Origin: Prevotella sp.
GTDB taxonomy: Bacteria; Bacteroidota; Bacteroidia; Bacteroidales; Bacteroidaceae
Direction: 5' to 3'
DNA length: 50,429 nt
NCBI GenBank assembly: GCA_017524385.1
Contig: JAFWSS010000048.1
Span: 1 to 50,429, forward strand
How positions within the stretch are numbered: position 1 is the first letter of the stretch; every line of letters starts with the position of its first letter. Position numbers and translations under genes: made by a program. Of this stretch, positions 1 through 7,649 are shown one piece after another. A model generated the notes under the pieces. That model made no database searches and was not told where the DNA came from. It was given only the letters and a program-made list of their open reading frames with translations.

Positions 1-318
1 ATCATTTTTCTGCCAGATTGCAAAATCAGGGTCAATTGGCATTGTGGCAAATGTTAAAATCCTAATTTCCCCTTTTATTATCCATCACCCCAAAAGGGCA
101 TAGGCGTGAAGGATGATAAAACCATGTAAATGACATTTTACCCTTTTTCCCCTCGAGTAAAACGGAATAAATGTTGTAATCTTTTATTCCCCTTGATTCT
201 GCTTCACTTTTCAAGTAGGGCGGGAAAATGGCGGACTAAGAGTAAATAAAATCCTTGCAAATCCTTGATTTAACGACATTTAAGAATAATTAGCATAATC
301 AGAAGACTATTATGCTAT

Positions 319-365
319 GAAAGGCGGACCCCCGATCAATTCAGGGTCTCCGCTTTTCCTTTTTT
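319..365 (+). terminator. Putative intrinsic terminator of a gene left of the window
   Basis: An imperfect GC-rich stem pairs AAAGGCGGACCC (about 320-332) with GGGTCTCCGCTTT (344-356), with small bulges. It is followed by CCTTTTTT on the plus strand. The T-run lies on the plus side, so it would end a transcript entering from the left. No gene for it is present in the window. Confidence 0.5.
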
Positions 366-503
366 GATTAAAAGTTGATACAACAAATTGGACACCCATT
401 TTTGGAATCACTATTCTGACAACCGATTTGAGCCAGGATAGGAATCCTGTTACCATTCGATAAAGAAAATGGTCACAACCAAGCAACATTATGCCGGAAA
501 AAG

Positions 504-545
504 TTTTTCCCGCGCCCTCGGTCAAAGACTGTGAGCACGGGAAAA
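504..545 (-). terminator. Intrinsic terminator of the 572-1222 lipoprotein gene
   Basis: On the minus strand TTTTCCCGTGCTC (545-533) pairs with GAGGGCGCGGGAAAA (519-505), and the stem is followed by CTTTTT. It lies 27 bp past the stop codon of the lipoprotein gene. Confidence 0.65.
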
Positions 546-571
546 GGAACAGATGAATTCTACAATTGTTT

Positions 572-1222
572 TTATTCGTATTTCGATTTGAATACACGCT
601 GCAATTGCACCGGTGCGCTTGAATCGTTGGTGTTGTCAGAAGAGATCCCGTCTTCTAGGTCCATGTAAGACTTGTTTGAGTAGGAAGCATCTTCCTCAAT
701 GCCCATGTTGTTCTGGTTGGCGTCGAAATAGAACCTGTCGCTTCCCCAATGATAAGTGTTCCTGTTGGGCGAAGAAGTATGCACCAGGCTGAATCTTTGC
801 CTCATTCCATTGTGCATCTCTATGTAACCAGAGAAGTGGTTGTCGGTGAGGCTATATTCATAAATTGTCACATATGAGTTGTCCTCTATGAAATGGATTC
901 TGATGTTTCCATTGAATACTTCCCACTTGATGTGGTTTGCGATATAGTTGCGTTCCCATCCATATCTTCTATAGTCGTTGTAGTAATCAATCCAGTATCC
1001 GTCACCCGATGCGTATTTGGAAGGATTGCGGAGGAAGCATACTTCAGAGTAAGAAGCGTCGTAGTAATCTCCCCTACCGTTGATTTGATAAGACACATAC
1101 ATGTTACCTTTCCAGTTGCCGTCGAGTGTCATCGCGATTAATTCGTCTTCTTCACAACTTGTCATTGTTACCGACAAAAGGGCTGCGACTGCCATCATGA
1201 TTGATTGTAGATACTTTTTCAT
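572..1222 (-). CDS. Predicted lipoprotein of unknown function (216 aa)
   Basis: I do not recognise the family. The N-terminus is a lipoprotein signal: basic start (MKKY), a hydrophobic stretch, and a lipobox ending TMTSC with Cys23 as the lipidation site, followed by acidic residues (EEDE), a composition common in surface-exposed Bacteroidota lipoproteins. The mature part is rich in Tyr, Asn, Asp and Trp, with a segment around DGNWKGNMYVSYQ suggesting a small beta-sandwich or lipocalin-like fold (inference only). The C-terminus is polar and low in complexity. It stands alone with its own terminator and a candidate promoter, flanked by gene-poor DNA. Length and start look sound; function is open. 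Confidence 0.7.
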   Translation of the reverse strand: MKKYLQSIMMAVAALLSVTMTSCEEDELIAMTLDGNWKGNMYVSYQINGRGDYYDASYSEVCFLRNPSKYASGDGYWIDYYNDYRRYGWERNYIANHIKWEVFNGNIRIHFIEDNSYVTIYEYSLTDNHFSGYIEMHNGMRQRFSLVHTSSPNRNTYHWGSDRFYFDANQNNMGIEEDASYSNKSYMDLEDGISSDNTNDSSAPVQLQRVFKSKYE

Positions 1223-1283
1223 TTTCGTATTTGTTTTTTGTTTGTTATTTCAATTCGTTGTAGGTTTTTTCCTTTTTGCACTG

Positions 1284-1291
1284 CAAAGGTA
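1284..1291 (-). promoter_or_regulatory. Candidate -7 promoter box for the lipoprotein gene
   Basis: On the minus strand the sequence reads TACCTTTG, a match to the Bacteroidota -7 consensus TAnnTTTG, about 60 bp upstream of the start at 1222. No good TTTG is visible 19-21 bp further upstream. Confidence 0.4.
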
Positions 1292-1744
1292 TGACGGGTT
1301 TTCTCATGGTGGAAATATTTGTGTGTTTTTCACTTGTTATCCTTGCGACAAGCGTGTGAAAATGCGACAAATGGGAGAAAAGGCTTTGAAAAGTGTCGCA
1401 AAAGTAGCTCTCGGCAAACAAAAACACGATTTATGTATCGGCGTGTGGGTGTGCTTTCAGATAAAAAGATGGTCAATATATTGTTTTGCGGTTGCCAACC
1501 ATGTCGAGAATGTCTCCCGAAGTCGAAGGGGCTTGCTTCTTATGCAAACATTTAAATATGCCTCATATTACAATGGCAGTTGGTTCTCAGCCTGCGACTT
1601 CATTGTAGAGAGAGTTGACGACTAAGAATGTCTGGCCATCCCGAAACTCAGAATGCTTACCTCTGGTTACAAACATCTGTTTGATGCCCATTCACGAGTA
1701 GTAGCAAGAAAAAATCGACAGTTTTTTTATCATAAGTACCTGGG

Positions 1745-1950
1745 ACATGGCATGGGGCACGGAACCCCTGCTAAAAGCACGGTGGGAACAACAACCCCGA
1801 AGGGCCCGAAGGGGTGGCAGAATGATAACTTCATATCATTGTTCTGCCACCCCCTCGGGGTTGTTGATATCATATCATCGTCAAGCAGGGGTTGCGCTTC
1901 GCTCCACCACCTGCCTATGGTCGTCCCAGCCCTTCGGGCTTCACTTCACA
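1745..1950. repeat. Large palindromic intergenic repeat, copy 1 (head-to-head)
   Basis: Nested inverted repeats are visible: AACCCCTGCT (1763-1772) with AGCAGGGGTT (1884-1893); AACAACCCCGA (1790-1800) with TCGGGGTTGTT (1855-1865); GGGGTGGCAGAA (1811-1822) with TTCTGCCACCCC (1842-1853); and AATGATA with TATCATT around an ACTTCA loop. The right arm, read on the minus strand, carries AGGCAGGTGGTGGAG followed by AACCCCTGCT, the same order as in the copy at 4155-4195. Copy 1 therefore looks like two units facing each other. Confidence 0.75.
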
Positions 1951-2049
1951 ACCGGTTGCCATACTAGACAAGTCCAAATTTTGCAAGGCAATTTTACTTC
2001 AGAAACTTAAGTAACCAACAATTTCATAGGGGAACAATGGTTTCACTCT

Positions 2050-2125
2050 TGAATGCCGAAGGCATGGCCAGACCATAGGCAGGGGATGACCCCTGCCGTA
2101 GTCTTATCGCCCCTCGGGACTTGGC
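2050..2125. repeat. Partial copy of the palindromic intergenic repeat
   Basis: GGCCAGACCATAGGCAGGGG (near 2068-2087) shares GACCATAGGCAG with the inverted CTGCCTATGGTC at 1911-1922 in copy 1, and its GGGG is answered by a nearby CCCC in CCCCTGCC. It is shorter and more diverged than the other two copies. Confidence 0.5.
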
Positions 2126-2155
2126 TTCTACAGTTACAGTAGGTGGGCACTCCTG

Positions 2156-3456
2156 TCATTTATGACTGAGACGACCCAGTTCCTCACCCATCAGTTGGTG
2201 GGAGAAAACATCTGGCTTCAGCTTAAAATTGACGCCAGACTGGAAGAGTATGACGTAGTCGCTTCCTCCGAAGAGGAACCAGCCGAGCTCCTGACCCTTG
2301 GTGACATTGGCACCGGCCTTAACCTCTGGTGCCCAATTGATGCTTGTGACAGGCATCATGCCTATAGGCAACAAAGCCACAAGACCATAGTCCGGAGTCT
2401 CGAGAATAACGCAACCTCGAGTCTCTATCGATTGCCAGCCCGGGGTGTCGCAATACAAGTCGTACTTCTTGGTTGCAGGATTCCATGTGATACTGCCACC
2501 CACTGCATAATCGGCTTCGATAATGTTGACCTCCTTTATCTTGCCAGCCAGAGGGAAATGATAGCGATGATAGTCGTAAACATTGAGGAATGAATGTGTC
2601 AGCGTGCCGCCATTAAATGCATTACGATACTGGCTGCCGGGACCTACGAGTTCGGCTATGCTGCTGAACTTCTTTGATTTGATTTGCACGCCTGATTCAT
2701 TGTTTTGTATGATATAGCCTTCATTGTCAATTTGCCATACACCTTGTGTACAGGCATCGGCTGGCGACACCACCACAGCGCCGTCATCTGGCGATGCGAT
2801 AGGACGCATATCGGGGCTTTTCAAGCGGCGGGCAAAGAACTGATTGAATGTTTTCCAATTCGAAGCATCCTCATACCATCCTTTCGATATGCCAAAGGTG
2901 TCTACACGGGCCACTTCGTCATAATACTCCTGCTTCCATGAGTCCTCGGTATCAAGGTAAGCACCCCATGCCTTGGCAAATGACTTGAGCCACGAACGGT
3001 ATGGCTCGTAGTACTGAAGCGAGTTGTTGTAGAGCGATTTCCCGTCGAGTTCTTCAAGCGGAATGTCATTGATGAAGAAGAAGTAGTTCAGGCTCTGGTC
3101 AATACGTGTGAAAAGGTCAGTGCCTTCAGGCTGGTAGATGACAGTCCATGGCATGGCATGGCGTGGGCTGCCCACTCCACAAAGTCGTAGTATTCAGAAA
3201 GTGTCTGTGCAGGATTGGTCTTTTTGTCAGGATTCATCTCTGCACCCTTGGCAATAGCCTTCTTCAACAGACTTTTCAACTCCGCGTTGTTATCGACCAG
3301 GGATATCAATTCTCTTGTGGTACTCGAGTATTCCTTCCCGGGCTGAACAGGATTGTCGTCGTCGTCCGAAGAGCATGCAGTAAATACACCAAGAGCGCAA
3401 ACGAGTATTGCGTTCAACATCCATAATCTAAAAGAATTTCTTTTCATCTCTCGCAT
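2156..3456 (-). pseudogene. Phosphatidylserine-decarboxylase-like lipoprotein, frameshifted at a 5-bp repeat
   Basis: Two overlapping minus-strand frames encode one protein. The upstream frame (from 3456, or more likely the ATG at 3447) gives a lipoprotein signal ending FTACSS and a helical stretch to VEWAAHAMP. The downstream frame resumes with MPWTVIYQPEG and runs to 2156. It contains a PSD-type core: YHRYHFPLAGKI with the family's His pair, and near the end FGGSDYVILF, where GGS would be the pyruvoyl-forming cleavage site (family knowledge). The break lies in three tandem ATGGC units (plus strand, 3148-3162). Removing one unit joins the frames exactly into 431 residues. As written it is a pseudogene or an OFF state. 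A lipid-anchored PSD-like protein may act on something other than phosphatidylserine. Confidence 0.75.
3148..3162. repeat. Pentanucleotide tandem repeat (ATGGC)3 inside the PSD-like gene
   Basis: Three perfect tandem units on the plus strand at exactly the place where the two PSD-like frames must be joined. With two units the reading frame is continuous; with three it is broken. Confidence 0.85.
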
Positions 3457-3601
3457 TATTAAATATGTGATAAATATAAATATATGATCAATAGGGTTTA
3501 GTAAATGAATACAATATGTTTGTAGCGTGCTGATAACACTTCAGCATCATGGTCTCGCTTATACTACGGACAAAAACGAGCATGGTACTGAATTTCGGCT
3601 G

Positions 3602-3609
3602 CAAAATTA
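3602..3609 (-). promoter_or_regulatory. Candidate -7 promoter box for the PSD-like gene
   Basis: The minus strand reads TAATTTTG, matching TAnnTTTG, about 150 bp upstream of the start. A TTG lies 16 bp further upstream (3626-3628), shorter than the usual 19-21 bp spacing. Confidence 0.35.
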
Positions 3610-3785
3610 GCTATAATTTCCCAAGCAATGTGTACTAAGAATGCTATTTTTCCAAATAATTACACACTGATTAAGATTGATTGAAATCGAGGCACCTCAA
3701 AACATGTATATAGACATTGCCAACGAATCCAAATTGGAAGCCATAAAACTATCTGGAGCCTTGCCATATAATTCGGGCATTTTGC

Positions 3786-3957
3786 CATAGCCGCAGCCGC
3801 GATGGGAACAGAGTCTATAATCAGCAGGTGCAACTCTATCAGGGAAATTACTACGACCGTCGCCGTTTCGTAGTCACTCTTCGCTACAAGTTCAATACCG
3901 CCCGCTCTAAGTACAAAGGCAAGGGTGCTGGCAACGATGAAAAGAACCGCTTCTAAA
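3786..3957 (+). pseudogene. C-terminal remnant of a TonB-dependent outer-membrane receptor
   Basis: The plus-strand frame ending at TAA 3955-3957 translates to a tail containing RRRFVVTLRYKFNTARSKYK and ending GAGNDEKNRF. This is the closing beta-strand and basic tail typical of Bacteroidota outer-membrane beta-barrel / TonB-dependent receptors, recognised from memory. The frame meets a stop at 3744-3746, and family resemblance begins only around 3786. No start or barrel precedes it, so only about 57 codons survive. Too short for a standalone protein; best read as the end of a deleted receptor gene. Confidence 0.7.
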
Positions 3958-4130
3958 TCATGACTTAAGTTTCGGAAGTTCGGTTATATTGGCATTCAAT
4001 TACTTACAGTAGCTTCATTTAAAAAATGTATGGATAATCAAATGATGATTCCATTAAAACACCTCCATTTGCGAGGATTTTTTACTTCATACTTGATTTG
4101 TTATACCTTGGTTTGATGTTGAACGAACCC

Positions 4131-4210
4131 CGAAGGGGTGGCCAGAGTACAGGCAGGTGGTGGAGTGCGAAGCACGGAACCCCTGCTAAAAGCATGGTGT
4201 GAACAACAAC
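4131..4210. repeat. Palindromic intergenic repeat, single-unit copy
   Basis: Contains AACCCCGAAGGGGTGGC, AGGCAGGTGGTGGAGTGCG, and then a stretch of about 38 bp nearly identical to 1758-1795 (GCACGGAACCCCTGCTAAAA, then GCATGGTGTGAACAACAAC). It ends about 95 bp before the rplM -7 box. Confidence 0.75.
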
Positions 4211-4303
4211 TTTTTGTCCGTTAAAAAACATTATTTTTATTAAAAAACCTTAAATCCATTGTGTGTGATAAGGTATTAGGAGGGTAAAGACATATAAAAT
4301 GTG

Positions 4304-4311
4304 TACCTTTG
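4304..4311 (+). promoter_or_regulatory. Candidate -7 promoter box of the rplM operon
   Basis: TACCTTTG matches TAnnTTTG about 150 bp upstream of the rplM start. No TTTG or TTG is found at the usual spacing upstream. Confidence 0.45.
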
Positions 4312-4325
4312 CAGTCCGATTATTA

Positions 4326-4405
4326 CCGGGGGTATTCTTAGGACCCCCAGGAGTGGCGTGTTAATAGTGGTGCCTTTGGCCGGGCGCAACGGTTAGTGAA
4401 TCGCC
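4326..4405 (+). promoter_or_regulatory. Candidate structured leader RNA upstream of rplM
   Basis: Three nested or adjacent stems are visible in the 5' leader: GGGGGT (4328-4333) with ACCCCC (4343-4348); GGCG (4355-4358) with CGCC (4402-4405); and inside that, GTGCC (4370-4374) with GGCGC (4383-4387). The position between promoter and first ribosomal-protein gene fits an autoregulatory ribosomal leader (inference; L13 and S9 operons are autoregulated in many bacteria). Confidence 0.5.
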
Positions 4406-4455
4406 TTCCAACGAATAAGAAAAAGAGTTTTTTAGTAGCAAAAATCAAATTTGAA

Positions 4456-4917
4456 ATGAACACTTTAAGTTACAAGACTGTTTCCATGAGCAAGAATACG
4501 GTCAAGAAAGAGTGGGTAGTCATCGATGCCTCCGGACTGGTGGTAGGTAGACTCTGCTCCAAAGTGGCCAAGATTCTTCGTGGGAAGCACAAACCAACCT
4601 TCACACCGCATGCCGATTGTGGAGACAACGTGATCATCATCAATGCCAACAAGGTGGTGTTCACTGGCAAAAAGGAAACCGAGAAACTTTACACACGCTA
4701 TACGGGTTATCCTGGTGGCCAACGCTTTGACACCCCCGCCAAGCTCCGTCAGAAGAAAGACGGTGCCGAGCGCATCATTCGCCATGCCATCAAGGGCATG
4801 CTCCCCAAAGGCCCCCTTGGCCGCAGTTTGATGTACAACCTCCATGTCTATGAGGGCACAGAGCATCCCCATGAGGCACAGCAGCCCAAGGCCATCGATA
4901 TCAACCAGTTTAAATAA
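4456..4917 (+). CDS. rplM: 50S ribosomal protein L13
   Basis: L13 of the large ribosomal subunit, 153 aa. The family core is clear: KEWVVIDASGLVVGRL near the N-terminus, KHKPTFTPHADCGDNVIIIN, TGYPGGQR, AIKGMLPKGPLGR, and the C-terminal VYEGTEHPHEAQQPK. An in-frame ATG exists at 4396, but the residues it adds are not part of L13 and overlap the leader; homologues in this phylum begin MDTLSYKT-like, which fits MNTLSYKT at 4456. First gene of the operon rplM-rpsI, with rpsI 9 bp downstream. Confidence 0.95.
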   Translation: MNTLSYKTVSMSKNTVKKEWVVIDASGLVVGRLCSKVAKILRGKHKPTFTPHADCGDNVIIINANKVVFTGKKETEKLYTRYTGYPGGQRFDTPAKLRQKKDGAERIIRHAIKGMLPKGPLGRSLMYNLHVYEGTEHPHEAQQPKAIDINQFK

Positions 4918-4926
4918 TCATAGCAA

Positions 4927-5319
4927 ATGGAACCTAAATATACAAATGCCATAGGACGTCGCAAGAGCGCCGTCGCTCGCGTTTACCTCAGTGAAGGCAC
5001 AGGCAAGATCACCATCAACAAGAAGGATCTCACAGAGTATTTCCCCTCACCCATCCTCCAGTATGTTGTCAAGCAGCCCCTCAACCTGCTCAACGTAGCA
5101 GAGAAGTATGACATCAAGGTGAACCTCGACGGTGGTGGTTTCACAGGGCAGAGCCAGGCTCTCCGCCTCGCCATCGCCCGCGCGCTTGTGAAAATCAACG
5201 AGGAGGACAAGAAAGCCCTCAAGGACCAAGGTTTCCTCACCCGCGACTCCCGCGTTGTGGAGCGCAAGAAGCCGGGTCGTCCCAAGGCACGCGCACGCTT
5301 CCAGTTCAGCAAGCGTTAA
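4927..5319 (+). CDS. rpsI: 30S ribosomal protein S9
   Basis: S9 of the small subunit, 130 aa. It shows IGRRKSAVARVYLSEGTGKI at the start, GGGFTGQSQALRLAIARAL in the middle, and the basic tail ending RARFQFSKR, whose terminal Lys-Arg reaches the ribosomal P-site in known structures. It follows rplM by 9 bp, the universal L13-S9 pairing. A hairpin-bearing 131-bp gap separates it from rpsB. Confidence 0.97.
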   Translation: MEPKYTNAIGRRKSAVARVYLSEGTGKITINKKDLTEYFPSPILQYVVKQPLNLLNVAEKYDIKVNLDGGGFTGQSQALRLAIARALVKINEEDKKALKDQGFLTRDSRVVERKKPGRPKARARFQFSKR

Positions 5320-5354
5320 AAAGCAACTCTTGTTTAGCATCCAAACTGGCAAGA

Positions 5355-5388
5355 CTCCCCGCTTGGCGGCATGAGGCCGTCAAGGGAG
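5355..5388 (+). promoter_or_regulatory. Hairpin in the rpsI-rpsB spacer, candidate S2 leader
   Basis: CTCC (5355-5358) pairs with GGAG (5385-5388), CTTG (5362-5365) with CAAG (5381-5384), and CGGC (5367-5370) with GCCG (5376-5379), with a small internal bulge and a short loop. There is no T-run after it, so it is not a classical terminator. It could be an S2-responsive leader element or a processing site. Confidence 0.45.
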
Positions 5389-5450
5389 ATTACTTGCTGG
5401 TTGGTTGAGAGAAAACTAAAAGGAAAGTAAACAAATTCAACAACAAAACA

Positions 5451-6353
5451 ATGCCAAGAACAAATTTTGACATGCTGCTGGAGGCTGGATGCCACTTCGG
5501 ACACCTCCGCCGCAAATGGAACCCCGCCATGGCTCCCTACATCTTCATGGAGCGCAATGGCATCCATATCATCGACCTCCACAAGACGGTCGTGAAAATC
5601 GACGAGGCCGCCGAGGCCCTCAAGCAAATCGCAAAGTCGGGTAAGAAAATCCTCTTTGTCGCTACTAAGAAACAAGCCAAGAGCATCGTGGAAGAGAAAG
5701 CCACCAGCGTCAACATGCCTTACGTCATCGAGCGCTGGCCCGGCGGCATGCTCACCAACTTCCCCACCATCCGCAAGGCAGTGAAGAAAATGGCCACCAT
5801 CGACAAACTCATTGGTGATGGTACGTTCAACAACCTTTCCAAGAGGGAACTCCTCCAGGTGACCCGCCAGCGTGCAAAACTCGAGAAGAACCTCGGTTCG
5901 ATCGCCGACCTCACCAGGCTCCCCTCCGCACTCTTTGTCGTGGATGTCATGAAAGAGAACATCGCCGTCAAGGAAGCCAAGAGACTCGGCATCCCCGTCT
6001 TCGGCATCGTGGACACCAACTCCAACCCCGATGACATCGACTTCGTCATCCCAGCCAACGACGATGCCAAGGACAGCATCGACATCATCCTCACCGCTTG
6101 CTGCGCCGCCATCGCAGAAGGACTTGAGGAGAGGAAGGCAGAGAAAGCAGACGAGAAGGCACAGGCTGAGCAGAACGAAGAGGCTGCAGAGCCCAGGAAC
6201 ATGCGTTCTCGCAAGGCTCGCAGGGAAAGCCCTAAGGCAGAGGCCGTAGAGGAAGCACCCGCTGCCGAGGTGGCCGATAATGAAGCTACCGTGTTGGACG
6301 CCGACGTTGCTGACAACGAGGCTACCGTGCTGGACGCCCCCGCTGCAGAGTGA
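5451..6353 (+). CDS. rpsB: 30S ribosomal protein S2
   Basis: S2 of the small subunit, 300 aa. The core (about residues 3-225) is canonical: LLEAGCHFGHLRRKWNPAM, PYIFMERNGIHIIDL, KKILFVATKKQA, RWPGGMLTNF, and the GIVDTNSNPDDIDFVIPAND segment. The C-terminal tail beyond residue about 225 is acidic and Ala/Glu-rich. It ends with an imperfect 12-residue tandem duplication (VADNEATVLDAD then VADNEATVLDAP). Tail length varies in this phylum. Next gene is tsf, the usual partner, across a 96-bp spacer that holds a 9-bp-period array. Confidence 0.96.
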   Translation: MPRTNFDMLLEAGCHFGHLRRKWNPAMAPYIFMERNGIHIIDLHKTVVKIDEAAEALKQIAKSGKKILFVATKKQAKSIVEEKATSVNMPYVIERWPGGMLTNFPTIRKAVKKMATIDKLIGDGTFNNLSKRELLQVTRQRAKLEKNLGSIADLTRLPSALFVVDVMKENIAVKEAKRLGIPVFGIVDTNSNPDDIDFVIPANDDAKDSIDIILTACCAAIAEGLEERKAEKADEKAQAEQNEEAAEPRNMRSRKARRESPKAEAVEEAPAAEVADNEATVLDADVADNEATVLDAPAAE

Positions 6354-6370
6354 TTATTTTTTAACAAAAT

Positions 6371-6424
6371 ATCTAGGAGTCCTGGGGCATCTAGAGCATC
6401 TGGAGCCTCTAGGAAACTAGAAAA
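6371..6424 (+). repeat. 9-bp-period CTRG array in the rpsB-tsf spacer
   Basis: CTAG occurs at 6373, 6391 and 6409 and CTGG at 6382 and 6400, so CTRG recurs every 9 bp; a last CTAG sits at 6417. The array begins 17 bp after the rpsB stop. Confidence 0.8.
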
Positions 6425-6449
6425 AACATCAAAAAACCAAAAAGGAAAA

Positions 6450-7451
6450 ATGGCTTACAAACCCACAATGGAAGATATCAAGAAGCTCCGTGCCATCACT
6501 GGTGCAGGTCTCGCCGACGTCAAGAAGGCGCTCGTAGAGGCTGAGGGAGACTTCGAGAAGGCAAAGGACCTCCTCCGCGAGCGCGGACTCGCCATCGCCG
6601 CCAAGCGCAGCGACCGCGAAACCTCCAACGGATGCGTGCTTGTGAAGGTGGAGAAAGACTTCGCCGCCATCATCGCTCTCAAGTGTGAAACCGACTTCGT
6701 TGCCAACGGAGCCGACTTCATCGCACTCACACAAGCCATCCTCGACGCCGCTGTGGCAAACAAGTGCCAGAGCATCGAGGAAGTGGCCGCTCTCACCCTC
6801 CCCGACGGGCAAGTGGTCTCCGACGCCATCACACAGCGCTCGGGCATCACCGGTGAGAAGATGGAACTCGACGGATACAATTTCCTCGAGGGAGAGAACA
6901 TCTACCACTACAACCACCAAGGGAAGAACATCCTCTGCACCCTCGTTCAACTCAACAAGGGCTTCGAGGAGCAGGGCAAGAAACTCGCCCTTCAAGTGGC
7001 TTCCATGAACCCCATTTCGCTTGATGAGGCAAGTGTTCCTCAGTCGGTGAAGGACAGTGAATTCCAGATTGCCATCCAGAAGACCAAGGACGAGCAAGTG
7101 GAGAAGGCCGTTGAGGTTGCTCTCAAGAAGGCCGGCATCAACCCCAACCTCGTGGACAGCGAAGACCATATCAAGTCGAACATCGCCAAGGGATGGCTCA
7201 CTGAAGAGGAGGCAGAGAAAGCCCGCACCGTCAAGGAAGAGACAGCTGCCGCCAAGGCTGCCGACCTCAACGAGCAGATGATTCAGAACATCGCCAAGGG
7301 ACGTTTGGCCAAGTTCTTCAAAGAGAACTGTCTTGTCAATCAAGAGGTCATCATGCATGAGCCCAAGGAGAATGTTGCTGCTTATCTCAAGGCAGCCGAC
7401 AAAGAACTCAAGGTGGTGGCTTTCAAGCGCTTCACACTGAGGGCTGACTAA
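6450..7451 (+). CDS. tsf: Translation elongation factor Ts
   Basis: EF-Ts, the nucleotide exchange factor for EF-Tu, 333 aa, longer than the E. coli form but usual for this phylum. The UBA-like N-terminus is clear (IKKLRAITGAGLADVKKALV), followed by the signature segment KCETDFVANGADF that contacts EF-Tu. Later parts include VASMNPISLDEASVP and the C-terminal coil NIAKGRLAKFFKENCLVNQ. It closes the ribosomal cluster and is followed at 27 bp by a strong terminator. Confidence 0.96.
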   Translation: MAYKPTMEDIKKLRAITGAGLADVKKALVEAEGDFEKAKDLLRERGLAIAAKRSDRETSNGCVLVKVEKDFAAIIALKCETDFVANGADFIALTQAILDAAVANKCQSIEEVAALTLPDGQVVSDAITQRSGITGEKMELDGYNFLEGENIYHYNHQGKNILCTLVQLNKGFEEQGKKLALQVASMNPISLDEASVPQSVKDSEFQIAIQKTKDEQVEKAVEVALKKAGINPNLVDSEDHIKSNIAKGWLTEEEAEKARTVKEETAAAKAADLNEQMIQNIAKGRLAKFFKENCLVNQEVIMHEPKENVAAYLKAADKELKVVAFKRFTLRAD

Positions 7452-7477
7452 GACAGGACATCCTGCAAACCATTCAT

Positions 7478-7516
7478 GGCCAGGCAGCGGGGCGTTTCCC
7501 CGTGCCTGGCCTTTTT
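7478..7516 (+). terminator. Strong intrinsic terminator after tsf
   Basis: GGCCAGGCA-CGGGG (7478-7492) pairs with CCCCG-TGCCTGGCC (about 7498-7511), and TTTTT follows directly. This ends the rplM-rpsI-rpsB-tsf transcript. Confidence 0.9.
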
Positions 7517-7649
7517 CAACCATGCCGGGTCGTCTAGTGCTCGACTTTGCCGCCAATCCTTCTTTATTCCATCATTCCCTCACAAGCGAAAGTTGAATTA
7601 ATGAACGATTCGTGGTCCATTCGTGGCATTTATCTGTTCATCCTGAATC

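Larger units (their letters stand above)
1..571. other. Intergenic, AT-rich, no supported gene
   Basis: No convincing coding sequence is visible. The stretch is AT-rich and holds two hairpins at its right end, listed separately. A short open frame on the minus strand at 310-597 has no family resemblance and overlaps both hairpins, so it is not called. Confidence 0.6.
1223..2155. other. Long intergenic stretch with palindromic repeats, no supported gene
   Basis: About 930 bp without a credible gene. Open frames on both strands lack signal peptides, domains or sensible composition. The right half (1745-2125) is built of GC-rich inverted repeats, listed separately, that recur at 4131-4210. Confidence 0.6.
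3457..4303. other. Intergenic stretch with a receptor scrap and a repeat copy
   Basis: About 850 bp with no intact gene. It contains the candidate promoter of the PSD-like gene, a C-terminal fragment of a TonB-dependent receptor (3786-3957), and one copy of the palindromic repeat (4131-4210). The rest is AT-rich and I see nothing in it. Confidence 0.6.

Noticed and set aside
6429-7556. A 375-codon minus-strand frame opposite tsf
   Set aside because: Shadow of the tsf codon pattern; it also runs through the terminator.
7608-7626. Direct repeat ATTCGTGG (7608 and 7619) upstream of the FAH-fold gene
   Set aside because: Only two units at 11-bp spacing; could be a regulator site but there is no palindrome or promoter to support it.
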